64,000 nt of DNA from Chryseobacterium sp. BGARF1 (GTDB lineage Bacteria; Bacteroidota; Bacteroidia; Flavobacteriales; Weeksellaceae), in NCBI RefSeq assembly GCF_001677955.1, contig NZ_LELA01000080.1, positions 42,376 through 106,375 of the forward strand, read 5' to 3'. Shown piece after piece: positions 8,817 through 16,418 of the stretch. The notes below the pieces were generated by a model that was not told where the DNA came from, ran no database searches, and worked only from the letters and a program-made list of their open reading frames with translations. Position 1 is the first letter of the stretch; every line of letters begins with the position of its first letter. A program made the position numbers and the translations under genes.

Positions 8817-8824
8817 TAGTTTTG
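8817..8824 (+). promoter_or_regulatory. -7 promoter element of the RiPP precursor
   Basis: TAGTTTTG is an exact TAnnTTTG match, 39 bases before the ATG at 8864. No clear TTG lies at the expected upstream position, so expression may need an activator or be weak. Confidence 0.45.
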
Positions 8825-8863
8825 ATAATGCCAATAGTGGTACATAATTTTTAAAAACTATTT

Positions 8864-9103
8864 ATGAAAAATTTAGAAAAACTTGAAAATCTCAAGCTAG
8901 AAAACAAAAAACTTTCTGAAATTTTTGGAGGGAAGCTTCCTGGTGGGGGAGATGTTACAGCAACTGCAGGAGGGCAAACAACAATACAAGACTGGCCGAC
9001 TACAGGTTGGTGCACAACTACAGAGTATACTAGTGATACTAGAGTAAGTAATGGTGAATATATATATCATGGAGAGAAAGTAATATCTCAAGCACCAAAT
9101 TAA
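8864..9103 (+). CDS. graspetide-type RiPP precursor peptide (GG-leader)
   Basis: The 79-aa peptide starts with a charged amphipathic leader (LEKLENLKLENKKLSEIFGG, residues 4-23) of the type found in Bacteroidetes GG natural-product precursors. Two candidate processing sites follow, GG at 22-23 and GGG at 27-29. The remaining region of about 50 residues is rich in threonine (11) with interspersed Asp and Glu (D30, D43, E54, D58, E65, E71), two tryptophans and one cysteine (C50). Thr/Ser hydroxyls and acidic side chains are the partners that ATP-grasp maturases join as ester rings. It is the first gene of the locus that encodes the two maturases. The final ring pattern cannot be predicted. Confidence 0.8.
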   Translation: MKNLEKLENLKLENKKLSEIFGGKLPGGGDVTATAGGQTTIQDWPTTGWCTTTEYTSDTRVSNGEYIYHGEKVISQAPN

Positions 9104-9124
9104 AAAGGGAAAGTTTAACAAAGT

Positions 9125-9154
9125 AAGAGAAGTATTATCATCAATACTTCTCTT
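9125..9154 (+). terminator. hairpin between precursor and maturation genes
   Basis: AAGAGAAGTATT and AATACTTCTCTT form a perfect 12-bp stem around ATCATC. The downstream T tract is short and broken (TTATTAATT). It looks like a leaky terminator or an mRNA stabiliser that would give more precursor than enzyme message. Confidence 0.6.
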
Positions 9155-9171
9155 TATTAATTGATAATTAA

Positions 9172-10251
9172 ATGAAAATATTCTTCAGATTTTTATTTTT
9201 ATTCAGTTGCATTTCAGTAAGTTCCCAAACGTTTGGGCTTACAAATAAAAAGATTATTGCTTATTATGAGACCATTAATATGGCTGAAAATAAAATTATA
9301 AATAATGAGCTTGATAGTGCAAGTATTCTTTATAAGAAAGCATTTTTAAATAATGAACAACCTCTGGGAAAAGATCTTTATAATAGTATGATTGTCTCTT
9401 TAAAGATTAAAGATAAAAATCATGCTTTTTCTCAATATCGATCTTTAAAGTGCCTTGAATATCCTTTTGACGAAAATTTTGAAGCTCATAATTTTCCGGA
9501 TTTGAAAAAAACTAAGGAAATTAAATGCAAGACATCTTTTGATATTGCATACAGAAAAACACTCGATTCTCTATTTATTATTGACCAGCACTACAGAAAA
9601 ATTTCCGGTGGAGATTATGCAAAATATCAAAAAGAAATAAATAAAAATGACAGTATTGTGAGTACTCAGCTTTTAAAGCTTATACAAACAAAAGGATTTC
9701 CAAATGAATATAATCTAGGTTTAAAATCGGCTGATAAAAATTTTTTTCAGAACTTTTATCTTATTGTTTGGCATCAAGCAGCTAATAATATAAAAAAACC
9801 ACAAGTTGTAAATTTTTCTGAGGATATTGTAAAAGCGCTTAATCTTGGGAAAATAACACCTGATAATGCTGGTTTTTTGCTCGATTTAAATAATAATACG
9901 AATAATTATTCTAGTAAACATTTTGATATAATGGCTTTTGTGAACAATCCTGGAGATCCTAAGAGGCCGCATGATAATATAGAAAAATCTTTAGAAAATG
10001 AAGACTGCTGCTATGTACATGTATGGTTTCTCCCAGAAAAGAGAGAAGAAAAGGGTGGAAAGTTAGTGATGGAGATTGATAAAAGAAGAAAAAATCTTGG
10101 TATGTGTAGCTTAGATGACAATCTTAAAAAAAAAATTTTTAATCTAAATAATAAAGATTACCAGTTTCCACAAGCACAGATTGTAGGAATGAATTTTACA
10201 AAAGATACAGATAAAGAAAATTTAAAAAAACATTTTATTAAAATTAAATGA
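9172..10251 (+). CDS. secreted protein of unknown function in the RiPP operon, DUF6624-like
   Basis: The 359-aa protein has a signal peptide (MKIFFRFLFLFSCISVSSQT). A helical, TPR-like region follows at about residues 28-80. From about 148 the pattern IDQHYR, then NDSIVSTQLLKLIQTKGFP, a WHQ and LLDLNN resembles what I recall of DUF6624, whose function is unknown. I recognise no catalytic motif with confidence. Its TGA overlaps the ATG of the ATP-grasp gene (ATGA at 10248-10251), so translation is probably coupled. It could act on the exported peptide outside the cytoplasm (protease, immunity or receptor), but nothing in the sequence decides this. Confidence 0.7.
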   Translation: MKIFFRFLFLFSCISVSSQTFGLTNKKIIAYYETINMAENKIINNELDSASILYKKAFLNNEQPLGKDLYNSMIVSLKIKDKNHAFSQYRSLKCLEYPFDENFEAHNFPDLKKTKEIKCKTSFDIAYRKTLDSLFIIDQHYRKISGGDYAKYQKEINKNDSIVSTQLLKLIQTKGFPNEYNLGLKSADKNFFQNFYLIVWHQAANNIKKPQVVNFSEDIVKALNLGKITPDNAGFLLDLNNNTNNYSSKHFDIMAFVNNPGDPKRPHDNIEKSLENEDCCYVHVWFLPEKREEKGGKLVMEIDKRRKNLGMCSLDDNLKKKIFNLNNKDYQFPQAQIVGMNFTKDTDKENLKKHFIKIK

Positions 10252-11174
10252 TTCTTATTATAAGCGCAGATGATGATACAATGACCGATGCTATCTGTGC
10301 ATGGTTATCTTTTTTAAATAAAAAATTTGTAAGACTAAGCGAAAACCAACTTATTACTGCTGTTGTATTTGATTTTAAAGCAGACCTTTTTAAAATAGAT
10401 ATCAATGGACTGAGATATGATTTAAAAGGTTTTCAATCTGTTTTTTACAGAAATGGATCTTTGATGTATAATGGTTTTAAAGCAGAAATTGATTCTCATT
10501 TAAAAGAATTTTTTAATTCAGAACTTAAATCATTAACGCATTTTATTTATTATTATTTAGAAAAATCTGGAGCAAAAATATATGGAAACATTATTAATAA
10601 AGAAGTAAATAAACTCGAAGTATTACACGTAGCCCAAACGTTAGGTTTCAAAATTCCAGATACTTATGTTATTTCTCAATTAATGGATGTGTCAATTCTT
10701 AATGCATCTGAAAACTACATTACAAAATCTATTTCTGAAGTAAACCCTATTTTCTATGAAAATGAATTATACTTGAATTATACTAAGGAAATTAATCTAA
10801 AATATTTAAATACTAAGAATGAAAATATTATTCCCTCATTAATTCAAAATAAGATAAATAAGATCTATGAGGTGCGAGCATTCTTTTTTGAAAAAACAAT
10901 TTGGGCAATTGCTACATTTGAATTTTCAGATAATATAGATGGAAGAAGTACAAGAGAGGGAGACAAAAAATATCTTCCCTTAAAATTACCTAAAGATATT
11001 AATATGAAGATTAGAAAGTTAGCTAAAATTTTAAGATTAAAATGCGGGACAATAGATATGCTGAAAAATGATAAAAATTTCTATTTTTTAGAAATAAATC
11101 CATTAGGACAGTTTCATCCAGTAAGCCATTACGGAAATTATCAAATAGAAAAATACATTGCAGACCTATTATGA
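10248..11174 (+). CDS. gwsG: ATP-grasp peptide maturase of grasp-with-spasm type
   Basis: The 308-aa protein has the MvdC/MvdD-like ATP-grasp layout. An N-terminal domain contains FQSVFYRNGSL. The central block is NKEVNKLEVLHVAQTLGFKI and PDTYVIS. EVRAFFF follows near residue 205. The C-terminal metal-binding block is FLEINPLGQFHPVSHYG near 280-296. Such enzymes use ATP to join acidic side chains to Thr/Ser or Lys, forming ester or amide rings in a precursor. The gene is coupled to its neighbours on both sides by overlapping start and stop codons (10248-10251 and 11171-11174). It is visibly AT-richer than the surrounding housekeeping genes. Confidence 0.88.
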   Translation: MILIISADDDTMTDAICAWLSFLNKKFVRLSENQLITAVVFDFKADLFKIDINGLRYDLKGFQSVFYRNGSLMYNGFKAEIDSHLKEFFNSELKSLTHFIYYYLEKSGAKIYGNIINKEVNKLEVLHVAQTLGFKIPDTYVISQLMDVSILNASENYITKSISEVNPIFYENELYLNYTKEINLKYLNTKNENIIPSLIQNKINKIYEVRAFFFEKTIWAIATFEFSDNIDGRSTREGDKKYLPLKLPKDINMKIRKLAKILRLKCGTIDMLKNDKNFYFLEINPLGQFHPVSHYGNYQIEKYIADLL

Positions 11175-11329
11175 AAGAAAAATTACAATTAATCGGTAGT
11201 GTTTTTACTCTACAAGAATGGAGCAAATGTGGAAGTGGAAGTGTGGTAAAATATTCTGCAAATAAAAATCTAAAAACTCAAAATACTAGAATTTTTCGTT
11301 CAACAAAACATTATTCACTATTATATTAA
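11171..11329 (+). CDS. 52-aa ORF of unknown function between the two maturase genes
   Basis: ATG at 11171 overlaps the TGA of the ATP-grasp gene. The frame runs 52 codons to TAA at 11327-11329, whose last A is the first base of the SPASM gene's ATG. The product starts MKEKLQLIGSVFTLQEWSKC. It has one cysteine (C20), many Ser, Thr and Lys, and only two acidic residues (E3, E16), so it lacks the acid-rich core of a typical graspetide and has no GG site. It may be a second peptide substrate, a recognition protein, or a remnant kept for translational coupling. I recognise no family. Confidence 0.55.
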   Translation: MKEKLQLIGSVFTLQEWSKCGSGSVVKYSANKNLKTQNTRIFRSTKHYSLLY

Positions 11330-12417
11330 TGATATTTATTAAATTATTTAGTTCCGTGAAAATCACTGAAGGAGTAAAAAATGCAATTATTTTTGATACT
11401 AATTCAGGATTTTTAAGTTTTATACCAAAGGGTCTGTTTAGTTTGCTTCATAATGAAAAACAAAATTATTCGTTTTTAAAAAAACAATTGGATGGTGACG
11501 ATGTATCAACTTTAGATGAATATATTGATTTTATCATATCCAATAAACTTGGATTCAAAATCAATACTAAGAAAGAATTATTAAGTTTTCAAAACGAACC
11601 AGATCTTAAGAGTAATCCTACTAATATTGAATATTTAATTTTAGATTTACAAAGTAAAAAAGATTTGGATGATAATATTATTGAACAGATACAATATTTA
11701 AGAATAAAATATCTTCAAATAAGGATTCTTGATCAAGTAAAAACTAGTGATGTATTAGGTATATTATCTAAAATTAACCTTTTAAATGATTCTGAATTAC
11801 ATGAAATATCATTCATTATAAAGTTTGATGAAAATGTTATTGATTTTATAAAATATACAGCTAATTTATCCAACAAATTTCTCAATATAATACTGCACTC
11901 AGCAGATAATCTTTCTTCATCATGTTTTGGTTCCATTCAACTAGATATTATTAGAAACAAAATTATAATACCCTCTAGTTGCGGATGCATTTCAATGAAA
12001 AATTTCATTTTAAATAATAATTTTCATATCGAATCCCAGTATCATAATTCCTGTCTTTACAAAAAAATAGGAATTGATGTAAATGGCAATATTAAAAACT
12101 GCCCTTCAATGCCTCAAAGTTTTGGTAATATAAAAGATAAAACATTAGAAAAAGCATTAAATCATAAAGACTTTAAAAAATACTGGAATCTTACTAAAGA
12201 TAAAGTAGAGGTTTGTAAAGATTGCGAGTTTAGATATATATGTACCGATTGCAGGGCTTATACAGAAAAGAATCATGAGAATAAAGAGGGTTTAGATATA
12301 TCCAAACCTCTAAAATGTGGTTATGATCCGTACACCGGAGAATGGGAAGAATGGAGTACGAACCCTTTGAAACAAAAAGCAATTAATTACTATGGATTGT
12401 TAGATTTAAAGAATTAA
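11329..12417 (+). CDS. gwsS: SPASM-domain peptide maturase of grasp-with-spasm type
   Basis: In this 362-aa protein the first cysteine is at residue 199, so the radical-SAM CxxxCxxC motif is absent from the N-terminal part. The C-terminal SPASM region is complete: C242-x10-G-x4-C258, C296-x2-C299-x5-C305-x2-C308 and C330, followed by GYDPYTGEWEEW. C199, C218 and C220 are additional. SPASM domains bind auxiliary iron-sulphur clusters and help bind peptide substrates. Its place beside the ATP-grasp enzyme identifies the system, but the reaction is unknown. The start overlaps the stop of the 52-aa ORF, and the 3' end overlaps the convergent DUF1801 gene by 4 bases. Confidence 0.88.
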   Translation: MIFIKLFSSVKITEGVKNAIIFDTNSGFLSFIPKGLFSLLHNEKQNYSFLKKQLDGDDVSTLDEYIDFIISNKLGFKINTKKELLSFQNEPDLKSNPTNIEYLILDLQSKKDLDDNIIEQIQYLRIKYLQIRILDQVKTSDVLGILSKINLLNDSELHEISFIIKFDENVIDFIKYTANLSNKFLNIILHSADNLSSSCFGSIQLDIIRNKIIIPSSCGCISMKNFILNNNFHIESQYHNSCLYKKIGIDVNGNIKNCPSMPQSFGNIKDKTLEKALNHKDFKKYWNLTKDKVEVCKDCEFRYICTDCRAYTEKNHENKEGLDISKPLKCGYDPYTGEWEEWSTNPLKQKAINYYGLLDLKN

Positions 12418-12764
12418 AACTTAATATGTTTTTTTACTTCCATAATTAAGCTTAAAATCAATTCCACAGGCAAATCCTCATTTTCATCAATTAAAAGGAT
12501 TTTAAACTTCTTTCTGCCTTCACTAATGAGTAATGGATGGTCTAATCGGTCACCATGATAAAAGCTGATGTAATGTTTTTTATGCTTTTTGCTGTAATAA
12601 AGGTAGCAGAGCATTTTCTTTTTAAACTTAAAAAAAGGCAGTCCGAAACTCAGAGTTTCTGTAATGTTTTCGGGGTCAGATTCTAAGATTTTTTTCCGTA
12701 AAAACAAAAGAGTACTTCTTGCAGGCTCGTCGATTCTGTAGAAGTACTCTTGTATAGGATTCAT
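12414..12764 (-). CDS. DUF1801 domain protein
   Basis: The 116-aa protein begins MNPIQEYFYRIDEPARSTLL. It contains ESDPENITETLSFGLPFFKFKKKMLCYLYY and an FYHGD segment, the pattern of DUF1801/YdhG-like proteins. The family has no established biochemical role. It lies 22 bases downstream of the ABC exporter gene on the same strand and overlaps the end of gwsS by 4 bases tail to tail, which marks the right edge of the RiPP island. Confidence 0.8.
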   Translation of the reverse strand: MNPIQEYFYRIDEPARSTLLFLRKKILESDPENITETLSFGLPFFKFKKKMLCYLYYSKKHKKHYISFYHGDRLDHPLLISEGRKKFKILLIDENEDLPVELILSLIMEVKKHIKF

Positions 12765-12786
12765 TTTAAATTAGATTTAAAATAGT

Positions 12787-14625
12787 TTAGTCAAAATTCT
12801 GAAGTTCTACCAATTTGTGGTAGGTGCCTCTTTTTGCCATTAATTCTTGGTGGCTTCCTTGCTCCATAATTTCACCTTTTTCCATCACCACAATCCAGTC
12901 GGCTTTTTGGATGGTAGAAAGTCGGTGAGCGATAACGAGTGAAGTTCTGTTTTCCATCATTTTTTCAAGGGCATCTTGTACAAATTTTTCAGATTCTGTA
13001 TCTAAAGCAGAAGTTGCTTCATCCAAAATCATAATCGGTGGGTTTTTCAGAACAGCTCTTGCGATAGAAACTCTTTGCTTCTGTCCACCCGAAAGTTTTC
13101 CTCCGTCGTCACCGATATTGGTGTCATAACCATTCGGAAGCTGAGAAATAAATGAATCTGCGTTGGCGATTTTTGCAGCAGCAATTACTTCATCTCTTGT
13201 AGCTTCAGGTTTACCCATCAAAATATTGTTGTAAACGGTGTCGTTAAACAATACAGATTCTTGAGTAACCATTCCTAAAAGTTTTCTGTATTCACTGATT
13301 TTTAAATGCTTGATATCGGTATCGTCAATTAAGATTTGTCCTTCAGAAACATCATAAAAACGTGCTAAAAGATTGGCAATTGTAGTTTTACCGCTTCCAC
13401 TTTGACCAACCAAGGCAACAGTTTTTCCTTTAGGAATTGTAAGGTTGAAATTTTTTAGAATTAAATTAGATTTATCGTAGTAAAAACCAATATTTTTAAA
13501 CTCGATGTGTTTATCTAAAGTAGAAATAGAAACAGGTTCTGCAATTTCCTCTATTTTTATATCGGCTTCCAAAATTTCCAACACTCTGTGCAAAGAAGCT
13601 TCTCCTTTCTGAACATTAGAAATAGAAGCTGATAAACTTTTTACAGGAGGTAAAATCTGAAAGAACATTCCTAAAAATACCAAAAAGTCTTCGGGAGCAA
13701 TACTTTGGTCTACAATAATTTGTTTACCACCATACCAAGCAATGATTAAGAAAGTAACAGAACCTAAAAATTCGCTTATCGGAGAAGCTAATTCTTTTTT
13801 TCTACCCAATCTGATTGAGCTGTTGATCCATTTCTGCATGGAGCCCATAAAACGGTTGTCCATAATTTTCTCAGCGCTGAAAATCTTAATCACTTTTGAT
13901 GATTTTAATGTTTCATCAACGATAGAGAAAATAGTTCCCATTTCGTTTTGCGCTTCATGAGAATCTTTTTTAAGACTTTTTCCGATGAGTGCAATCATAG
14001 TTCCCATTACCGGTAAAACCAAAAGCGAGAAAAGTGTAAGTTCCGAGCTTAACCAAAAAAGACTGATTAAGGTACTGATTAACATAAACGGAGCATTGAT
14101 TAATTCAACCAAACTTCCTAAAATGTTTCCTTCTACTTCACCAACGTCATTTGACATACGAGACATCATATCTCCTTTTCTGCTTTCTGTAAAGAATGAA
14201 ACAGGTAAGGATAAAACCTTACGGTACATCTCACCTCGAAGGTCTTTGGTAACACCAACACGATAGTTAATTAAAAGGAAGGATCCCAAGTATCTGAAAA
14301 TATTTCTCAGTAAAAACATGAATGCCGTGATGATGCAAAGCCAGGCCAAAACATTCAGTGTACCATAATCATTAACTAAAGTCTGTATATAATAATTAGA
14401 ATAGGTCTTTAAGTAAGAAAATAAATCTACAAGCTCTCCGGAATATACAGGAGCAGATTTGAAGTTTTCACGTTTGATGGTACCAAAAAGCATTCCCAGA
14501 ACGGGCAATATGGTTCCTAAAGAAGCAATCTGAAATAAAGAATAGAGAAGGTTGAAGAATAAACTCCCGTAAATGTATTTCTGATGCGGACGTGCAAATT
14601 TGAGTATTTTTTTATATTCGTTCAT
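12787..14625 (-). CDS. MsbA-like ABC transporter, fused permease and ATPase
   Basis: The 612-aa protein has an N-terminal six-helix ABC exporter domain (to about residue 330) and a C-terminal nucleotide-binding domain. That domain has Walker A GQSGSGKTT, Q-loop VTQESVLFND, signature LSGGQKQR and Walker B ILDEATSALD. This half-transporter should work as a homodimer, typically flipping lipid A or exporting drugs. It has no N-terminal C39 peptidase domain, so it is not a classical GG-peptide exporter. A role for the nearby RiPP locus is possible only by proximity, since it is on the opposite strand. Confidence 0.88.
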   Translation of the reverse strand: MNEYKKILKFARPHQKYIYGSLFFNLLYSLFQIASLGTILPVLGMLFGTIKRENFKSAPVYSGELVDLFSYLKTYSNYYIQTLVNDYGTLNVLAWLCIITAFMFLLRNIFRYLGSFLLINYRVGVTKDLRGEMYRKVLSLPVSFFTESRKGDMMSRMSNDVGEVEGNILGSLVELINAPFMLISTLISLFWLSSELTLFSLLVLPVMGTMIALIGKSLKKDSHEAQNEMGTIFSIVDETLKSSKVIKIFSAEKIMDNRFMGSMQKWINSSIRLGRKKELASPISEFLGSVTFLIIAWYGGKQIIVDQSIAPEDFLVFLGMFFQILPPVKSLSASISNVQKGEASLHRVLEILEADIKIEEIAEPVSISTLDKHIEFKNIGFYYDKSNLILKNFNLTIPKGKTVALVGQSGSGKTTIANLLARFYDVSEGQILIDDTDIKHLKISEYRKLLGMVTQESVLFNDTVYNNILMGKPEATRDEVIAAAKIANADSFISQLPNGYDTNIGDDGGKLSGGQKQRVSIARAVLKNPPIMILDEATSALDTESEKFVQDALEKMMENRTSLVIAHRLSTIQKADWIVVMEKGEIMEQGSHQELMAKRGTYHKLVELQNFD

Positions 14626-14675
14626 TCAATAAAATTGGAAAGCAAAATTAATTAAAATATAATGATAAGACGTTT

Positions 14676-15599
14676 TTAATTGAAATTTACTTTATCATTA
14701 TACTTCGGGTTGAAATTTTTAGGGCTTAATTTCTCCAAAGTTTTTGCAAAGTTATTGATAATCTGCGTCATGTTTTCAGAATTTACAATGCTCATATCGT
14801 CATTTGCCTGATGATAATGGGTGATTTTACTCATGTCTGCAGTAGAAATAGAATGGGCAATAATTTTCTTTTTTACAAAACTTACATTGTCTGATCTGTA
14901 AAACAATTGTTGCTTCGCATAAGGATCGGGATGAATTTTCAAACCATTCACGGCGTTTTTATTAAACAATTCATCCAAATCAGAAAACTCGTCACCGGTA
15001 ATGAATACTGTATTTTTACCAAATTCAGCTTCTGTTGCCACCATTTCAAAATTAAATAATGCTGAAAGATTATTGTAAATAGGGTCTAAATTTTTATCCT
15101 CAGAAATAGCAATTGAACCCAGCATTCCTTTTTCTTCCCCATTAAAAGCCATGAAAACCATTGAGAAGTCAGGTTTTTTATTTTTAAAATAATCAGCAAT
15201 GCCTACCAAAGTTGTAATTCCGCTTGCGTCGTCATCTGCACCATTGTAAATATTGTCTCCGGATTTATTGCTTACTCCGATATGATCAAAATGTCCAGAG
15301 AATCCTAAAAACTTTTCAGATTTTCCTTTTTTAATTCCACATACATTGTAAGCTGTTTTTCCTTTATAGTCAAAAGGAACGAGATAAGATTTTCCGGTAC
15401 AATATTCCAAATTGTTTTCTTTAAAAAGCTGAGCGATATATTCTGCTGCTTTATCGTTTTCAGGTGTTCCGATTTCACGGCCTTTCATTTCGTCTGAAGC
15501 AAGTGTTGAAATGACGGTTTTTACTCTCTCTTCAGAAACATCCTGTGCAAAAGCCGAAACAGAAAAAAGTGAAAGAAAAAGATAGGTTAGTTTTTTCAT
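14676..15599 (-). CDS. secreted M28 family zinc metallopeptidase
   Basis: The 307-aa protein has a signal peptide (MKKLTYLFLSLFSVSAFAQ). The M28 zinc-ligand blocks are visible in order: SGHFDHIG, NGADDDASG, NGEEKGMLGS with the catalytic glutamate, a metal-ligand EMVATE region, and a late THYHQANDD histidine. M28 enzymes are aminopeptidases or carboxypeptidases using two zinc ions. The protein is probably periplasmic or exported. The gene is 50 bases upstream of the ABC transporter on the same strand. Confidence 0.9.
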   Translation of the reverse strand: MKKLTYLFLSLFSVSAFAQDVSEERVKTVISTLASDEMKGREIGTPENDKAAEYIAQLFKENNLEYCTGKSYLVPFDYKGKTAYNVCGIKKGKSEKFLGFSGHFDHIGVSNKSGDNIYNGADDDASGITTLVGIADYFKNKKPDFSMVFMAFNGEEKGMLGSIAISEDKNLDPIYNNLSALFNFEMVATEAEFGKNTVFITGDEFSDLDELFNKNAVNGLKIHPDPYAKQQLFYRSDNVSFVKKKIIAHSISTADMSKITHYHQANDDMSIVNSENMTQIINNFAKTLEKLSPKNFNPKYNDKVNFN

Positions 15600-15722
15600 A
15601 GGTAGATTGATTAGTTTAATTATAATCGAATCTGTCGTAATTTTATATGAAATGTTGCAAGTCTTCTTAATTTATTTACTCTCCACAGGTTTTATGATGA
15701 TTAAATTAATAATTTACTACCT

Positions 15723-15755
15723 AAACCTTATTGGTTTTTAAAACCTACAAGGTTT
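15723..15755. repeat. 33-bp intergenic palindrome, copy 1
   Basis: This is an imperfect inverted repeat of the form AAACCTTATTGGTTTT-T-AAAACCTACAAGGTTT. It has the same length and outer sequence as the perfect copy at 36713-36745. It lies in the 285-base gap between the M28 peptidase and DUF4293 genes, in which no gene was seen. Confidence 0.6.
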
Positions 15756-15828
15756 GAAGAATGATTATCCAAATATAAAATCTTGATGTTTTTAAAAAAA
15801 CTGAATGGTTGTGTAAATCTGTGGGAAA

Positions 15829-15860
15829 ATAAAAAAAACAGCTCCCAAAAGGAAGCTGTT
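15829..15860 (-). terminator. terminator after DUF4293
   Basis: AACAGCT and AGCTGTT pair, with an inner CC/GG and an AAAA loop. The run of A on the left gives a long U tract on the minus strand. Confidence 0.75.
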
Positions 15861-15884
15861 CTCACTCAAAAAATCGTTGTAAGG

Positions 15885-16274
15885 TTATCGCAGTCTGTCT
15901 ACAGATTTTACGAGCCTCTCATCTTTTTTGATAAATAGGTTTGCCAAAAACAAACAAATTATCGCAATCGATGGAAAAACCGGCTCAATACCCTTCTCAG
16001 GAAAATCTATTCCTCCGGATAAGTTTTGCATCCAGTACACCAATACACCAATCAACAAAGCGTTTATTATAATACTGATGTTATTCAGCAAGATTTGTCT
16101 TTTTCTGTTTTTAAAACTGAACAAACTCAATGCTCCTAGCAAAACTAAAACAACTGATGCAATGCTTATAATCGGAGTTTTTCCGAAAACATCTACATCC
16201 TGTCCTGTAATATATAGGAAAGCGGCGGCTAAAACCGAGAGCAAAATCCAAATAGTCTGTATCCTCTGTAACAT
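15885..16274 (-). CDS. DUF4293 family membrane protein
   Basis: The 129-aa protein begins MLQRIQTIWILLSVLAAAFL and has four predicted membrane helices with a conserved RKRQILLNN turn between helices 2 and 3. This matches DUF4293, a small Bacteroidetes family usually found beside rho, as here. Its function is unknown. It is divergent from rho, with about 140 bases between the starts. Confidence 0.88.
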   Translation of the reverse strand: MLQRIQTIWILLSVLAAAFLYITGQDVDVFGKTPIISIASVVLVLLGALSLFSFKNRKRQILLNNISIIINALLIGVLVYWMQNLSGGIDFPEKGIEPVFPSIAIICLFLANLFIKKDERLVKSVDRLR

Positions 16275-16418
16275 AGAATTTTAAATTCAGAAGCAAAAAT
16301 AACATAAATTTTGCACAATTCAAAAATAAGTGTAGATTTGCAACATACAATGTACTTGAAAACAAAAGTCACCCGACTTACTTTTCTTACTCACAACTAA
16401 TTACATTTTTACATAAAT

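Noticed and set aside
8825..8852. Alternative precursor promoter TTTG-N20-TAATTTTT
   Set aside because: Spacing is right but the -7 box lacks the final G, and the start site would leave almost no leader before the ATG; the TAGTTTTG box upstream is a better match.
12787..14625. Dedicated RiPP exporter
   Set aside because: It is on the opposite strand, beyond an unrelated gene, and has no peptidase domain; its motifs are those of general MsbA-like exporters.
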